From assembly GCA_039931865.1 (NCBI GenBank), contig JBDTRB010000005.1, forward strand, positions 1 through 64,000: a stretch of DNA of 64,000 nucleotides. Reading direction: 5' to 3'. This stretch comes from JALYUA01 sp039931865 (lineage in GTDB: Bacteria > Acidobacteriota > Thermoanaerobaculia > UBA5066 > Gp7-AA6). The notes under the pieces are model-generated. The model had not been told where the DNA came from. It worked only from the letters and a program-made list of their open reading frames with translations, and did not search any database. A program made the translations under genes and the position numbers. Of this stretch, positions 14,819-23,543 are shown piece after piece; within the stretch, counting starts at the first letter, position 1, and every line of letters starts with the position of its first letter.

Positions 14819-17323
14819 TTGGCGAAATCCTCCGGCGCCCCGACGGTTCACAAGTTTGGCGGAGCCTCGCTCGCCGACGGGAAAGCGCTCGCGCATGCGT
14901 TGTCCCTGGTGGAGTCCGCCTCCCGGCCTGCGGTGGTGGTCGTCTCGGCCTTTGCCGGGGTCACGGACGCGCTCCTCGCGATCGCGCGTGCGGAGTCGTC
15001 CGGTGATTCCTCCGGCAGGGATCGCGCCCGGGCGCTGCGGGATCGTTACCGCGCGGCCGCGAAGCTCGTGGTCCGCGATCAAGCCGCGCGGCGCCGGGTC
15101 CTCGGAGAGGTCGACCGTTCCTTCGCGGAGGTCGAAGCGCTCGTCGGCGCACCGCGATTTCTGAGGGAGCTGTCGTTGTCCGGCGTCGACCACATCCTCG
15201 TTCGCGGCGAGCAGCTCGCGGCTCTGGTCTTCGCGGCAGGTCTCGCCGATCGTGGCATTCGCGCCGAATACGTGGACGCCGTCGGGATGATCGCGACCGA
15301 CGGACGTCCGGGACAGGCGTTCCCGGATCTTCCCTCGACCGACCGCAAGGTGCGCGCGCGGCTCCGGCCGCTTCTTCTGGGAGGAACGATTCCGGTCGTT
15401 CCGGGCTTTGTCGGCACCGGCTCGGACGGCCGCCCGGTGACGCTCGGGCGCGGCGGGTCCGACCTGACCGCAACCCTGATAGGACGGGCTCTCGCCGCCC
15501 GCGCCGTCCTGCTCTGGAAGGACGTTCCCGGGTTCCTGACGGCGGATCCGCGGGTTGTATCCGACGCGCGTGTGATCCAGCAATTGAACGTGCGGGAGGC
15601 GGCAGAGCTCGCCTATTACGGCGCAAGAGTCCTGCAGCCCCGCGCCCTGATCCCGCTCGCCGGCCGCAGAGTCCCCGTTTTCGTCCGTCCGTTCGACGAA
15701 CCTGAACGCGGCGGGACCGAGATTTCCCGGCGCCGCACTCTTCCCGGCTATCCCGTGAAAGCGATTTCCGCGATGAGCGCCCAGGCGCTCGTGACGGTCA
15801 CCGGCAACGGCATGCTGGGAGTCCCCGGTATCGCGGCGCGGACCTTCGCCTCTCTTCAGCACGAAGGAATCTCCGTTTCGCTCATCTCCCAGGCTTCCTC
15901 CGAGCACTCGATCTGTCTGTCGGTGCCCGCGGACCACGCGGACGCCGCGCGGCGGAGTCTCGAGTCGGCGTTTTCCGGCGAGCTCGCTCGCGGGGAGCTC
16001 GACCGCGTCGACGTCGCGCCCGATCTCGCCACGATCTCGGTGGTGGGTCTCGGCATGGCGGGAACTCCCGGGATTGCGGCCCGTGTCTTCACGCCGCTCG
16101 CGCGCGCCGGGATCAACGTCGTCGCGATCGCCCAGGGGTCCTCGGAGCTCAACATCTCGTTCGTGGTGTCGTCCGCGCAGGCCGCGGAAGCGCAGAGACG
16201 GATCCACGAGGCGTTCCAGCTGTCGAAGATCGGGGGAGGGGCGGCCGCCGAAGACACCCGGGCGGACGTTGTCCTGCTCGGGTTCGGTCAGGTCGGCCGC
16301 ACCCTCGCGCGACTTCTCGCCACGCGCGGAAAGCGCCTTCGCCTGGTCGCGGTGATCGACCGCGGCGGGCTTCGGTTTCAGCCCGGCGGCTTCTCGGCGC
16401 CCGCGGTCGCCCGGCTGGTCTCGGCGAAGGCGCGAACGGGCTCGGTGGCCGTGGCAGGGGAGCGGCGCCCCCCTCACGCCGCGCTTTCCGCGCTTGCCGC
16501 GCTCGCGGAGCACGCGCTGTCCCGCCCGATCCTGGTGGACGTGACAGCGGAAAATACGGCGGCGCTGCTCGAGGAAGCGGCGCGCGCCGGCTTCGACCTG
16601 GTGCTCGCGAACAAGCGGCCGCTCGCAGGCCGCAGCGAGGAAGCGCGGCGCGTCCACGCGGCGGTCGAGCGGAACGGGCGGAAGATGCGCTTCGAAGCGA
16701 CCGTCGGAGCGGGACTTCCGGTCCTCGACACGTGGCGCAAGTTGGTCGAGTCGGGCGACCGCGTTCTGAAGATCGAAGGCTGCCTTTCGGGGACGCTCGG
16801 GTTTCTGCTGACGGAGGTCGGCAAGGGCCGCCGGTTCTCTGAGTCGCTCCTGATGGCGGTCCAGCGCGGGTACGCCGAGCCGGACCCGCGGGAGGACCTG
16901 TCGGGCGCCGATGTCGGAAGAAAGGCGCTGATCCTGGGGCGCCTTCTCGGATACCCGGGAGAGCCGGACTCCGTGCCCGTCGAGAACCTGGTTTCCGAGC
17001 GCGCGCGGCGCCTCCCACTCGCCCGGTTCCTCTCTCAGCTGGCATCCGGCGACGCGGAATGGGAGAGGCGCGTCGCCGCCGCCCGCTCCCACGGAGGGGT
17101 GCTTCGGTATGTCGCGTCGGTGACGCGCCGCCGCATCCGGGTGGGGCTCGTCGAGGTCGCGCCCGGCGAGCCGTTCGCGAGCCTCTCCGGCACGGACAAT
17201 CAGGTGGCGTTCACGACCACGCGCTATCGCTCCAATCCGCTGATCATCCAGGGGCCGGGCGCCGGCCTGGAGGTCACCGCGGGCGGGATCTTCAACGACG
17301 TCGCCATGATTGCCGGCGCATGA
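14819..17323 (+). CDS. thrA: bifunctional aspartate kinase / homoserine dehydrogenase
   Basis: Fused enzyme for the first and third steps of threonine synthesis: aspartate to aspartyl phosphate, and aspartate semialdehyde to homoserine. 834 aa from the TTG at 14819. The kinase domain begins with HKFGGASLADG and contains GRGGSDLTATLI. Two ACT regulatory domains lie about residues 320-470 (GVPGIAARTFASL, GTPGIAARVFTPL), so feedback control by threonine or lysine is likely. The NAD(P)-binding dehydrogenase domain starts at about 480 with LLGFGQVGRTLARLL and holds ANKRPLAG. The frame is open back to a GTG at 14735, but that would code through repeat copy A, so TTG is preferred. The stop overlaps thrB as ATGA. 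Confidence 0.93.
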   Translation: MAKSSGAPTVHKFGGASLADGKALAHALSLVESASRPAVVVVSAFAGVTDALLAIARAESSGDSSGRDRARALRDRYRAAAKLVVRDQAARRRVLGEVDRSFAEVEALVGAPRFLRELSLSGVDHILVRGEQLAALVFAAGLADRGIRAEYVDAVGMIATDGRPGQAFPDLPSTDRKVRARLRPLLLGGTIPVVPGFVGTGSDGRPVTLGRGGSDLTATLIGRALAARAVLLWKDVPGFLTADPRVVSDARVIQQLNVREAAELAYYGARVLQPRALIPLAGRRVPVFVRPFDEPERGGTEISRRRTLPGYPVKAISAMSAQALVTVTGNGMLGVPGIAARTFASLQHEGISVSLISQASSEHSICLSVPADHADAARRSLESAFSGELARGELDRVDVAPDLATISVVGLGMAGTPGIAARVFTPLARAGINVVAIAQGSSELNISFVVSSAQAAEAQRRIHEAFQLSKIGGGAAAEDTRADVVLLGFGQVGRTLARLLATRGKRLRLVAVIDRGGLRFQPGGFSAPAVARLVSAKARTGSVAVAGERRPPHAALSALAALAEHALSRPILVDVTAENTAALLEEAARAGFDLVLANKRPLAGRSEEARRVHAAVERNGRKMRFEATVGAGLPVLDTWRKLVESGDRVLKIEGCLSGTLGFLLTEVGKGRRFSESLLMAVQRGYAEPDPREDLSGADVGRKALILGRLLGYPGEPDSVPVENLVSERARRLPLARFLSQLASGDAEWERRVAAARSHGGVLRYVASVTRRRIRVGLVEVAPGEPFASLSGTDNQVAFTTTRYRSNPLIIQGPGAGLEVTAGGIFNDVAMIAGA

Positions 17324-18258
17324 GGGGATTCCGTGCGTTCGCCCCGGCGACGGTCGCGAACATGGGACCGGGGCTCGACATCCTCGGACTGGCGCTTTCC
17401 GGAGCGGGCGACGTGGTCACGGCGTTTCCCGCGCCGGGAGGGGAGCTCGTCCTCCGGAGCTCCGGCCATCCCGAGCTGTCGGTGGACCCGGAGCGCAATA
17501 CGGCCGGGATCGCCGCCGCGGCCGTGCGCCGGAGAGCCGGCGCGACCGCGAGCGGGATCGCGCTCGATGTCGTCAAGGGGCTGCCTCTTTCCGGCGGACA
17601 GGGCGGCAGCGCCGCCTCCGCCGTCGCCGCCGCGTTCGCGGTCAACGCGTTTCTGGGATCTCCCCTCTCCCGCGCCGAGCTGCTCGAGCCGTGTCTCGAA
17701 GCGGAGGAAGCGGTCTCGGGCCGCCACGCCGACAATGTCGCGCCCGCGCTGTTCGGAGGCGTGGTCCTGGTCCGGTCGCTCGATCCGCCCGACGTGGTCG
17801 AGCTGCGCTGGCCGCAGGGCCTCCTGGTCGTTCTCGCCGAGCCCGAGCAGCGGCTTTCTACGGGGGAAGCGAGGTCGCGGCTTCCCGACTACGTGCCCCG
17901 CGAGATCGCGATCTCCCAGGCGGCGAACGTCGGCTCTCTCGTCGCGGCGCTCTCGTCGGGAGACTTCGCGCTGCTGAGGCGCTCGATCGAGGACCGCATC
18001 GCCGAGCCTGTGCGGGCCGGGCTTCTCCCGGGATTTGTCGAAGCCAAAGCCGCCGCCCTCGATGCGGGAGCGTTCGGCTGCTCGATCTCGGGGAGCGGCC
18101 CGGCGGCGTTCGCCTTCGCGGACGGGGCGAAGAGCGCGGAGCGGATCTCCGCCGCGATGCGGGATGCGTACACGGCGCGCGGAATCGTCGCGCGGGTGCG
18201 GGTGACGCCGGTCGACGGCGAGGGCGCGAGACTGCTCACGTCTCCGGAGGTTGCATGA
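17320..18258 (+). CDS. thrB: homoserine kinase
   Basis: GHMP-family kinase that phosphorylates homoserine for threonine synthase, 312 aa. The N-terminal ATVANMGPGLDILG and the phosphate-binding GLPLSGGQGGSAAS (a variant of the usual PLGSGLGSSAAS) are seen, together with the C-terminal GCSISGSGPAAFAF. The ATG shares bases with the thrA stop and the stop shares bases with the thrC ATG (ATGA both times), so the three genes form one tightly coupled operon. The N-terminus begins exactly at the GHMP domain, which supports this start over any upstream extension into thrA. Confidence 0.94.
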   Translation: MRGFRAFAPATVANMGPGLDILGLALSGAGDVVTAFPAPGGELVLRSSGHPELSVDPERNTAGIAAAAVRRRAGATASGIALDVVKGLPLSGGQGGSAASAVAAAFAVNAFLGSPLSRAELLEPCLEAEEAVSGRHADNVAPALFGGVVLVRSLDPPDVVELRWPQGLLVVLAEPEQRLSTGEARSRLPDYVPREIAISQAANVGSLVAALSSGDFALLRRSIEDRIAEPVRAGLLPGFVEAKAAALDAGAFGCSISGSGPAAFAFADGAKSAERISAAMRDAYTARGIVARVRVTPVDGEGARLLTSPEVA

Positions 18259-19550
18259 CCGCCGGCGCAAACCGACCGAGCTGGCAGTTCTGCCCGCGCG
18301 AAGGCCGCGACATCGAAATCTCGTACCCGAAACCCCGCTGTTCCTCGTGCGGCGGGCTTCTCGAGGTCCGGCACGCCCCGCCGGCCGAGCGGGGGGCGGA
18401 TCTCGCCGGGCTGTTCGCGGCGCGCTCCGCGGCGCGGCGAGGCCTCGATGCGTCGGGAGTCTGGCGCTATCGCGAGCTCGTGCTTCCCGGAGCGGATGCC
18501 GACGTCGTGTCGCACCCGGAAGGGAACACGCCCCTGCTGCGGAGTGCGGCGATCTGCCGCTGGGCGGGCGTCCCCGAGCTCTCCATCAAGCACGAAGGAC
18601 ACAATCCGACGGGATCCTTCAAGGACCGCGGCATGACGGTCGGAATCACGGCCGCGCGGCGCATCGGGGCGAGGGCTGTCGCTTGTGCGTCCACGGGAAA
18701 TACGTCCGCCTCGCTCGCGGCGTACGCGGCGCTCGCCGGGATCCCGGCCCTCGTCTTCGTCCCGGCGGGGCAGGTCTCGATCGGCAAGCTCGCGCAGACC
18801 CTCGCGTACGGCGCGCGGACACTGGTAGTGCGCGGCGATTTCGACGCGTGCCTCGCGCTGGCGGTCCAGGCGAGCGAATCTCTCGGCGTCTATCTCGTCA
18901 ACTCCGTGAATCCGTTCCGCCTCGAAGGGCAGAAGACGATCGTGTTCGAAGCTCTCGAGCAGCTTTCCTGGGAGCCGCCGGACTGGATCGTACTTCCCGC
19001 CGGCAACCTCGGAAACACCTCCGCTTTCGGCAAGGCGCTCTCGCAAGCGCGGGATCTCGGGCTGATCTCCCGCGTCCCGCGCCTTGCGGCGGTGCAGGCC
19101 GAAGGCGCGAATCCGTTCGCGAGGAGCTTCCGGGACGGGTTCGCCGCGACGCATCCCCTGAAGGCCGAGACGGTCGCGACCGCGATCCGCATCGGCGACC
19201 CGGCGTCGCACGACCGCGGTGTCGCCGCGATCCGTTCGACGGGAGGGGTCGTGACGGACGTGACCGACGCGGAAATCCTGGAGGCGAAGGCCGTCGTGGA
19301 TGCCGCCGGAATCGGGTGCGAGCCCGCGAGCGCGGCCTCGATCGCCGGAACGCGCAGGCTGGTCGGCGAGGGGGTGATCAAACCGGGAGAGAGCGTCCTC
19401 GCGGTTCTCACGGGGCACATCCTGAAGGATCCCGGCGCGATCCTGACCTACCACCAGGACATGGACCCCGCGCCAGTGGGCGCCAACCGGCCGATCGAGA
19501 TAGAACCGTCCCTCGGGGAAGTCGAGCGGGTGATGAAGGCCCCGCGCTAG
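18255..19550 (+). CDS. thrC: threonine synthase
   Basis: PLP enzyme converting O-phosphohomoserine to threonine, 431 aa. The PLP lysine is K123 in NPTGSFKDRGM. The substrate/phosphate motifs CASTGNTSASLAAYAA and LPAGNLGNTSAFGKAL are present. The N-terminus has a C-x18-C-x2-C pattern (FCPRE...CSSCGG) like the rubredoxin-type knuckle of some threonine synthases. Last gene of thrABC. Its TAG stop lies in the first unit of a 7-bp repeat array. It is unrelated to the two longer E. coli-type thrC classes by length alone, so subgroup assignment is tentative. Confidence 0.94.
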   Translation: MTAGANRPSWQFCPREGRDIEISYPKPRCSSCGGLLEVRHAPPAERGADLAGLFAARSAARRGLDASGVWRYRELVLPGADADVVSHPEGNTPLLRSAAICRWAGVPELSIKHEGHNPTGSFKDRGMTVGITAARRIGARAVACASTGNTSASLAAYAALAGIPALVFVPAGQVSIGKLAQTLAYGARTLVVRGDFDACLALAVQASESLGVYLVNSVNPFRLEGQKTIVFEALEQLSWEPPDWIVLPAGNLGNTSAFGKALSQARDLGLISRVPRLAAVQAEGANPFARSFRDGFAATHPLKAETVATAIRIGDPASHDRGVAAIRSTGGVVTDVTDAEILEAKAVVDAAGIGCEPASAASIAGTRRLVGEGVIKPGESVLAVLTGHILKDPGAILTYHQDMDPAPVGANRPIEIEPSLGEVERVMKAPR

Positions 19551-19594
19551 TTGCTAGTTGTTAGTTGCTAGTTGCTAGTTGCTAGTTGATAGTC
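19546..19594. repeat. 7-bp periodic array, seven heptads
   Basis: Units GCTAGTT, GCTAGTT, GTTAGTT, GCTAGTT, GCTAGTT, GCTAGTT, GATAGTC in perfect register. The thrC stop codon (19548-19550) is part of the first unit. Confidence 0.8.
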
Positions 19595-19636
19595 CTCATC
19601 CCTCCGATTCCGACGCCCGGCCCCGGCCACCCCGAA

Positions 19637-19659
19637 CTCTCCCCCTGGAGCGGGGAGAG
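19637..19659 (+). terminator. hairpin downstream of thrABC
   Basis: CTCTCCCC and GGGGAGAG pair around a seven-base loop. There is no T-run. It resembles the last hairpin of the structured repeats, so it may be a remnant of that family as well as a terminator. Confidence 0.45.
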
Positions 19660-19698
19660 GGAGGAGGCGCGCTATCGCCCTCGTGGCGAATGCGACGG

Positions 19699-19704
19699 TA
19701 GTAT
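19699..19704 (+). promoter_or_regulatory. -10 element (TAGTAT) for aguB, probable leaderless transcript
   Basis: TAGTAT ends six bases before the GTG start of aguB. No Shine-Dalgarno fits between them. Confidence 0.45.
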
Positions 19705-19710
19705 TCGCTC

Positions 19711-20640
19711 GTGACCACGACTACTGTCCCCGCCAGGAAACCCTTTCGCATCGCGCTCATCCAGATGGCGTGCGGGACCGAGCCGGACGAGAACCTCGAG
19801 CGAGGCGCTCTCAAGGTTGAAGAGGCCGCGCGCCAGGGCGCCGCCGTCGTCTGCCTTCCGGAGCTCTTCCGCTCGCAGTACTTCTGCCAGAAAGAGGACG
19901 CCGCGACCTTTGACCTCGCGGAGGCGCTTCCGGGGCCGACGACGGCGAGACTCTCCGAGGCGGCGCGGCGCGGCCACGTCGCCATCGTGGCGCCCGTTTT
20001 CGAGCGCCGGGCTGCGGGGCTGTACCACAACAGTGCGGCGGTCATCGCGCCCGACGGCTCGATCGCCGGGGTCTATCGGAAGATGCATATCCCGGACGAC
20101 CCGGCGTACTACGAGAAGTTCTACTTCACTCCCGGCGACCTCGGGTTTCCAGCTTTCGACGTCGGGCCCGGCCGCGTCTCGACGCTGATCTGCTGGGACC
20201 AGTGGTATCCGGAGGGCGCGCGCCTCGCTGCGCTCCAGGGAGCTGACGTGCTGTTCTATCCCACGGCCATCGGCTGGCACCCGCACGAGAAGGCCGAACA
20301 GGGTGCGGCCCAGCTCGACGCCTGGCGCACGGTCCAGAGAGGGCACGCGATCGCGAACGGCCTCTATGTCGGAGCCGCCAACCGGGTCGGCCACGAGATC
20401 CCGGAGGGCGGTGGCGCCGGAATCGAGTTCTGGGGCAACTCGTTCATCGCGGACCCTCAGGGCGTGATCGTCGCGCAGGGGTCGGCGGACCGTGAAGAAA
20501 TCCTGATGGCGGAGGTCGACCCCGCGCGGATCGAAGACGTGCGCCGCAACTGGCCGTTTCTGCGTGACCGCCGCATCGACGCGTACGGCGGAATCACGTC
20601 GCGCTTCCTCGCGGGCGAATCCTGGGGCGACCGCCGCTGA
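19711..20640 (+). CDS. aguB: N-carbamoylputrescine amidase
   Basis: Nitrilase-superfamily enzyme that hydrolyses N-carbamoylputrescine to putrescine, CO2 and ammonia. 309 aa. The catalytic triad is visible: Glu51 (CLPELF), Lys124 (YRKMHIPDD) and Cys161 (LICWDQWYPEGAR). The substrate-side stretch EFWGNSFIADPQG near the C-terminus is typical of AguB. GTG start at 19711, with a -10 hexamer six bases upstream. It is followed 35 bp later by aguA. Together they convert agmatine to putrescine; no arginine decarboxylase is seen nearby. Confidence 0.95.
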   Translation: MTTTTVPARKPFRIALIQMACGTEPDENLERGALKVEEAARQGAAVVCLPELFRSQYFCQKEDAATFDLAEALPGPTTARLSEAARRGHVAIVAPVFERRAAGLYHNSAAVIAPDGSIAGVYRKMHIPDDPAYYEKFYFTPGDLGFPAFDVGPGRVSTLICWDQWYPEGARLAALQGADVLFYPTAIGWHPHEKAEQGAAQLDAWRTVQRGHAIANGLYVGAANRVGHEIPEGGGAGIEFWGNSFIADPQGVIVAQGSADREEILMAEVDPARIEDVRRNWPFLRDRRIDAYGGITSRFLAGESWGDRR

Positions 20641-20675
20641 GAGCTTCCCGCCGCCGCTCCGCCGCAGGCGCCTTC

Positions 20676-21704
20676 GTGATGCCGGCCGAGTGGGAACCGC
20701 ACGAGGCGACGTGGATCGGCTGGCCGCACAACACGTCGGACTGGCCGGGCCGTTTCGGTCCGATTCCGTGGGCCTACGCGGAGATCTCCCGCTGGATCCT
20801 CCCCGGGGAAATCCTGCGGGTGCTCGTCGAGTCCTCCGCGCACGAAGCGCGTGCTCGTCGGGTCCTGCGGCGGTCGGGTCTCGAGCTCTCGAAAGTCGAG
20901 TTCTTCCGGATCCCTACGGACAGGGGATGGACCCGGGACTCGGGCCCCGCGTTCGTGCGCCGCGGCTCGGAGATCGCGATTCGCCGCTTCCGGTTCAACG
21001 GATGGGCGAAGTACCCCGACTGGAGGCGTGATGACCGCGTCCCGGAGAGAGTCGCCCGCGCGCTCGAGATGCCGCTCCTGCCGCCCGTCGCGCGGGAACG
21101 CGACGTCGTGCTCGAAGGCGGAGCGATCGACGTGAACGGGCGGGGGACCCTGGTGACGACGGAGGAATGCCTCCTCGATCCGGAACTTCAGGTGCGCAAC
21201 CCGGGTCTCGACCGCGCCGGGTATGAAAGGGTCTTTCGCGAAACGCTGGGGGCAGGGACCGTCATCTGGCTCGGGCGGGGCATCGCGGGCGACGACACCC
21301 ACGGGCACGTCGACGACCTGTGCCGCTTCACCGGGCCCCGCACCGTGGTCGTCTGCCGGGAGGAGAATCCCGCGGACGAAAACCACCGTGTCCTGGAGGA
21401 GAACCGGGAACGGCTCGAAGAGGCTCGCCTCGAGGACGGCACCCGTCCCGAGGTCGCGTATCTTCCGATGCCCTCCCCGGTCTTCTTCGACGGCCGCCGG
21501 CTCCCGGCGTCCTACGCGAACTTCTACATAGGCAACGCCGCGGTGCTCGTGCCGACGTTCAACGACCCGAACGACTCGGTCGCGCTCGGGATTCTGGGGG
21601 AGCTCTTCGACCGGCCGGTCGTCGGGATCCACGCCCGGGATCTCGTCTGGGGGCTCGGGACGATCCACTGCCTCACGCGGCAGCAGCCGCGATCCACTGG
21701 CTGA
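20676..21704 (+). CDS. aguA: agmatine deiminase
   Basis: Converts agmatine to N-carbamoylputrescine and ammonia, feeding AguB. 342 aa. The family start pattern MPAEWEPHEATWIGWPHN is at the N-terminus. The guanidine-modifying residues appear as GGAIDVNG, GDDTHGHVDD and Cys332 (TIHCLTRQQP). GTG at 20676 and ATG at 20679 are both possible. The frame is also open back to a CTG overlapping the aguB stop. The last residues (RSTG) come from a 29-bp tandem duplication that created the stop codon, so the C-terminus is a recent local change just after the catalytic cysteine. Confidence 0.94.
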   Translation: MMPAEWEPHEATWIGWPHNTSDWPGRFGPIPWAYAEISRWILPGEILRVLVESSAHEARARRVLRRSGLELSKVEFFRIPTDRGWTRDSGPAFVRRGSEIAIRRFRFNGWAKYPDWRRDDRVPERVARALEMPLLPPVARERDVVLEGGAIDVNGRGTLVTTEECLLDPELQVRNPGLDRAGYERVFRETLGAGTVIWLGRGIAGDDTHGHVDDLCRFTGPRTVVVCREENPADENHRVLEENRERLEEARLEDGTRPEVAYLPMPSPVFFDGRRLPASYANFYIGNAAVLVPTFNDPNDSVALGILGELFDRPVVGIHARDLVWGLGTIHCLTRQQPRSTG

Positions 21705-21718
21705 CGCGGCAGCAGCCG
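21661..21718. repeat. 29-bp tandem duplication at the 3' end of aguA
   Basis: Two adjacent 29-bp units (21661 and 21690) differ at only two positions, both C to G. One of these changes turns CTCACG into CTGACG and supplies the in-frame TGA that ends aguA. Confidence 0.85.
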
Positions 21719-21727
21719 GGTGGGGAT

Positions 21728-21746
21728 CGTCGGAACGGATCCGACG
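21728..21746. terminator. small hairpin between convergent genes
   Basis: CGTCGGA and TCCGACG pair around a five-base loop between aguA (plus) and the ABC permease gene (minus). It could terminate both. No T-run is seen. Confidence 0.3.
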
Positions 21747-21769
21747 GTCTGGTCGGTCCCCGTTGGGAC

Positions 21770-21797
21770 GCTCGAGGCTGAACTTTCGACTTCCTAC
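21770..21797. repeat. 7-bp periodic array, four heptads
   Basis: GCTCGAG, GCTGAAC, TTTCGAC, TTCCTAC in register. The TAG stop of the minus-strand permease (21794-21796) is inside the last unit. Confidence 0.5.
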
Positions 21798-22645
21798 TTC
21801 ACCGACCCCACGGTGAACCCCGCGATGAAGCGGTCGAGGAACAGGTTGTACAGAATCCCGACCGGCAGCGCCGAGATCAGGCACGCCGCCATCAACGACC
21901 CCCAGTAATACACGTCGCCGCGGACCAGGTAGATCGGGACGCCGACCCCGACCGTCTGGTGCGAGGCCGAGGAGATGAACGTCAGGGCGTAGACGAACTC
22001 CTGCGTCACCAGCGTGAACGTGAAAATCACGACCGTGAGGATTCCGGAAACGGAGATCGGGATCACGAGCTTGATGAACGCCTGGAAACGTGTCAGCCCG
22101 TCCACCATGGCGGCGTCCTCCAGCTCGCGCGGGATCGACTTGAAGAATCCCATGAGGAGCCAGATCGAGAAAGGGATCGTGAAGCTCGGGTATACGACGA
22201 TGATCGACCAGAGCGTGTCCTGCAACCCGAGAAGGGCGACGATCCGGGAAAGAGGGATGAAGAGCAGCGTTGGAGGGACGAGATAGGTCAGGAAGATCGC
22301 GATGCCGACGTTGCCGCCCCACCGTCCGGTCAGCCTCGTCAGCGCATACGCGGCGGGGACCGCGAGGAGAAGGGTGATGACGACCACGCAGATCCCCGCG
22401 AAAAGCGTGTTTCCGAACCAGCGGAGAAACAGGGTCTCCCGGAACAGGAACGTTATGTGCTCGAGCGTCGGCTTCATGTTGAAGATGAACGGGTTGTTCT
22501 TCAGGTTGTAGAGGTCCGGGTTCTGCTTGAAGCTCGTGATCACCATCCAGTAGAACGGGAATCCGAGCGCAACCGAGAAGAACAGCAGCACGAGGACGTG
22601 CACGACCCGGCCGAAGCCCCGCCGCGTTTTCAGACCAATCGCCAT
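21794..22645 (-). CDS. ABC sugar-type permease 2 (MalG-like), second system
   Basis: 283-aa inner-membrane permease of normal family length with six predicted helices. The EAA loop is ELEDAAMVDGLTRFQ. The end GFTVGSVK parallels the GMTTGAVK end of the first system's MalG, and helices such as LLLAVPAAYAL are near-identical, so the two are paralogues. This copy lacks the periplasmic insert of the first. AGGCAGGAATTC precedes the ATG. Last gene of the operon; its TAG stop lies in a 7-bp array. Confidence 0.92.
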   Translation of the reverse strand: MAIGLKTRRGFGRVVHVLVLLFFSVALGFPFYWMVITSFKQNPDLYNLKNNPFIFNMKPTLEHITFLFRETLFLRWFGNTLFAGICVVVITLLLAVPAAYALTRLTGRWGGNVGIAIFLTYLVPPTLLFIPLSRIVALLGLQDTLWSIIVVYPSFTIPFSIWLLMGFFKSIPRELEDAAMVDGLTRFQAFIKLVIPISVSGILTVVIFTFTLVTQEFVYALTFISSASHQTVGVGVPIYLVRGDVYYWGSLMAACLISALPVGILYNLFLDRFIAGFTVGSVK

Positions 22646-22655
22646 GAATTCCTGC

Positions 22656-23543
22656 CTACGTCACTTCGGCGCGATGCGCCGAGCGCAGCATCAGCCACGC
22701 AACGAGCACGAGCAGCGGAACGAGGAAGAGAGAAATCGCCGCGCCCTCCGCGAGGTCGCTTCCGAGGATCCCGGTGAAGAACGCCTGCGACGGAAGAACC
22801 TGTGTCGTGTCGTAAGGTCCGCCGCGGGTCAGGATGTAAACCACGGTCATGTCGGTGAACGTGAAGATCACGCCGAAGAGCACGGCGACGTTGATGATCG
22901 GCAGCATCATCGGCAGCTCGATCTGGAACAGCTTCCGGAAGAATTTCGCACCGTCGACCTCGGCCGCCTCGGGGATGTCTTTGGGAATCGCGGTCCACCC
23001 GGCCAGGATGATCACGGTCGCGAACGGGAGCATGTGCCAGGTGTGCACGAGGATGACCGAGATCATCGCGAGCCTCGGTTCGCCAAGGTACATCGGCGGC
23101 GAAAACTCGTTGGCGAGGTGCATCCGGATCAGCACCCAGTTGATGACGCTGTAGAGCGAATCGAGGATCCACTTCCAACCGATGGAGCCGATCGAAACGG
23201 GGGCGACCCACGGGAGGAGGATCAGGAATCGGACGAAGCGCCGACCAGGGAAAACGTTTTTCAACGCCATCGCGAGGATGTTGGCTCCCAGGAGCACGAG
23301 CACCTGCGAAGAGATCGTGAAGACGAAGGAGTTTCTCAGCGAGCGCAGGAAGGTCGGGTTCTGCAGGACGGACTTGAAGTTCGCGAGGCCGACGAAGTGG
23401 TAGCCGACGCTGCCGACCTTGACGTCGCCGACGCTGTAGAGAAAGGCGAGCACGAACGGCACTCCAACGAGCGCCACCACGTAGAGGATGGCCGGGAGGA
23501 ACATGGCCGGCCCTAGCCAGCGCTGCCGCCCGAGAGCGCTCAT
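22656..23543 (-). CDS. ABC sugar-type permease 1 (MalF-like), second system
   Basis: 295-aa permease with six helices and no extended periplasmic loop, unlike the 445-aa copy in the first operon. The EAA loop is DIPEAAEVDGAKFFR. The segments WILDSLYSVINW and TRGGPYDTTQVL match WILDSTYSVINW and TKGGPYDQTQVL in the first system. The ATG overlaps the ATPase stop (ATGA), and the MalG gene follows 10 bp later. It forms the membrane channel with the MalG-like partner. Confidence 0.92.
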   Translation of the reverse strand: MSALGRQRWLGPAMFLPAILYVVALVGVPFVLAFLYSVGDVKVGSVGYHFVGLANFKSVLQNPTFLRSLRNSFVFTISSQVLVLLGANILAMALKNVFPGRRFVRFLILLPWVAPVSIGSIGWKWILDSLYSVINWVLIRMHLANEFSPPMYLGEPRLAMISVILVHTWHMLPFATVIILAGWTAIPKDIPEAAEVDGAKFFRKLFQIELPMMLPIINVAVLFGVIFTFTDMTVVYILTRGGPYDTTQVLPSQAFFTGILGSDLAEGAAISLFLVPLLVLVAWLMLRSAHRAEVT

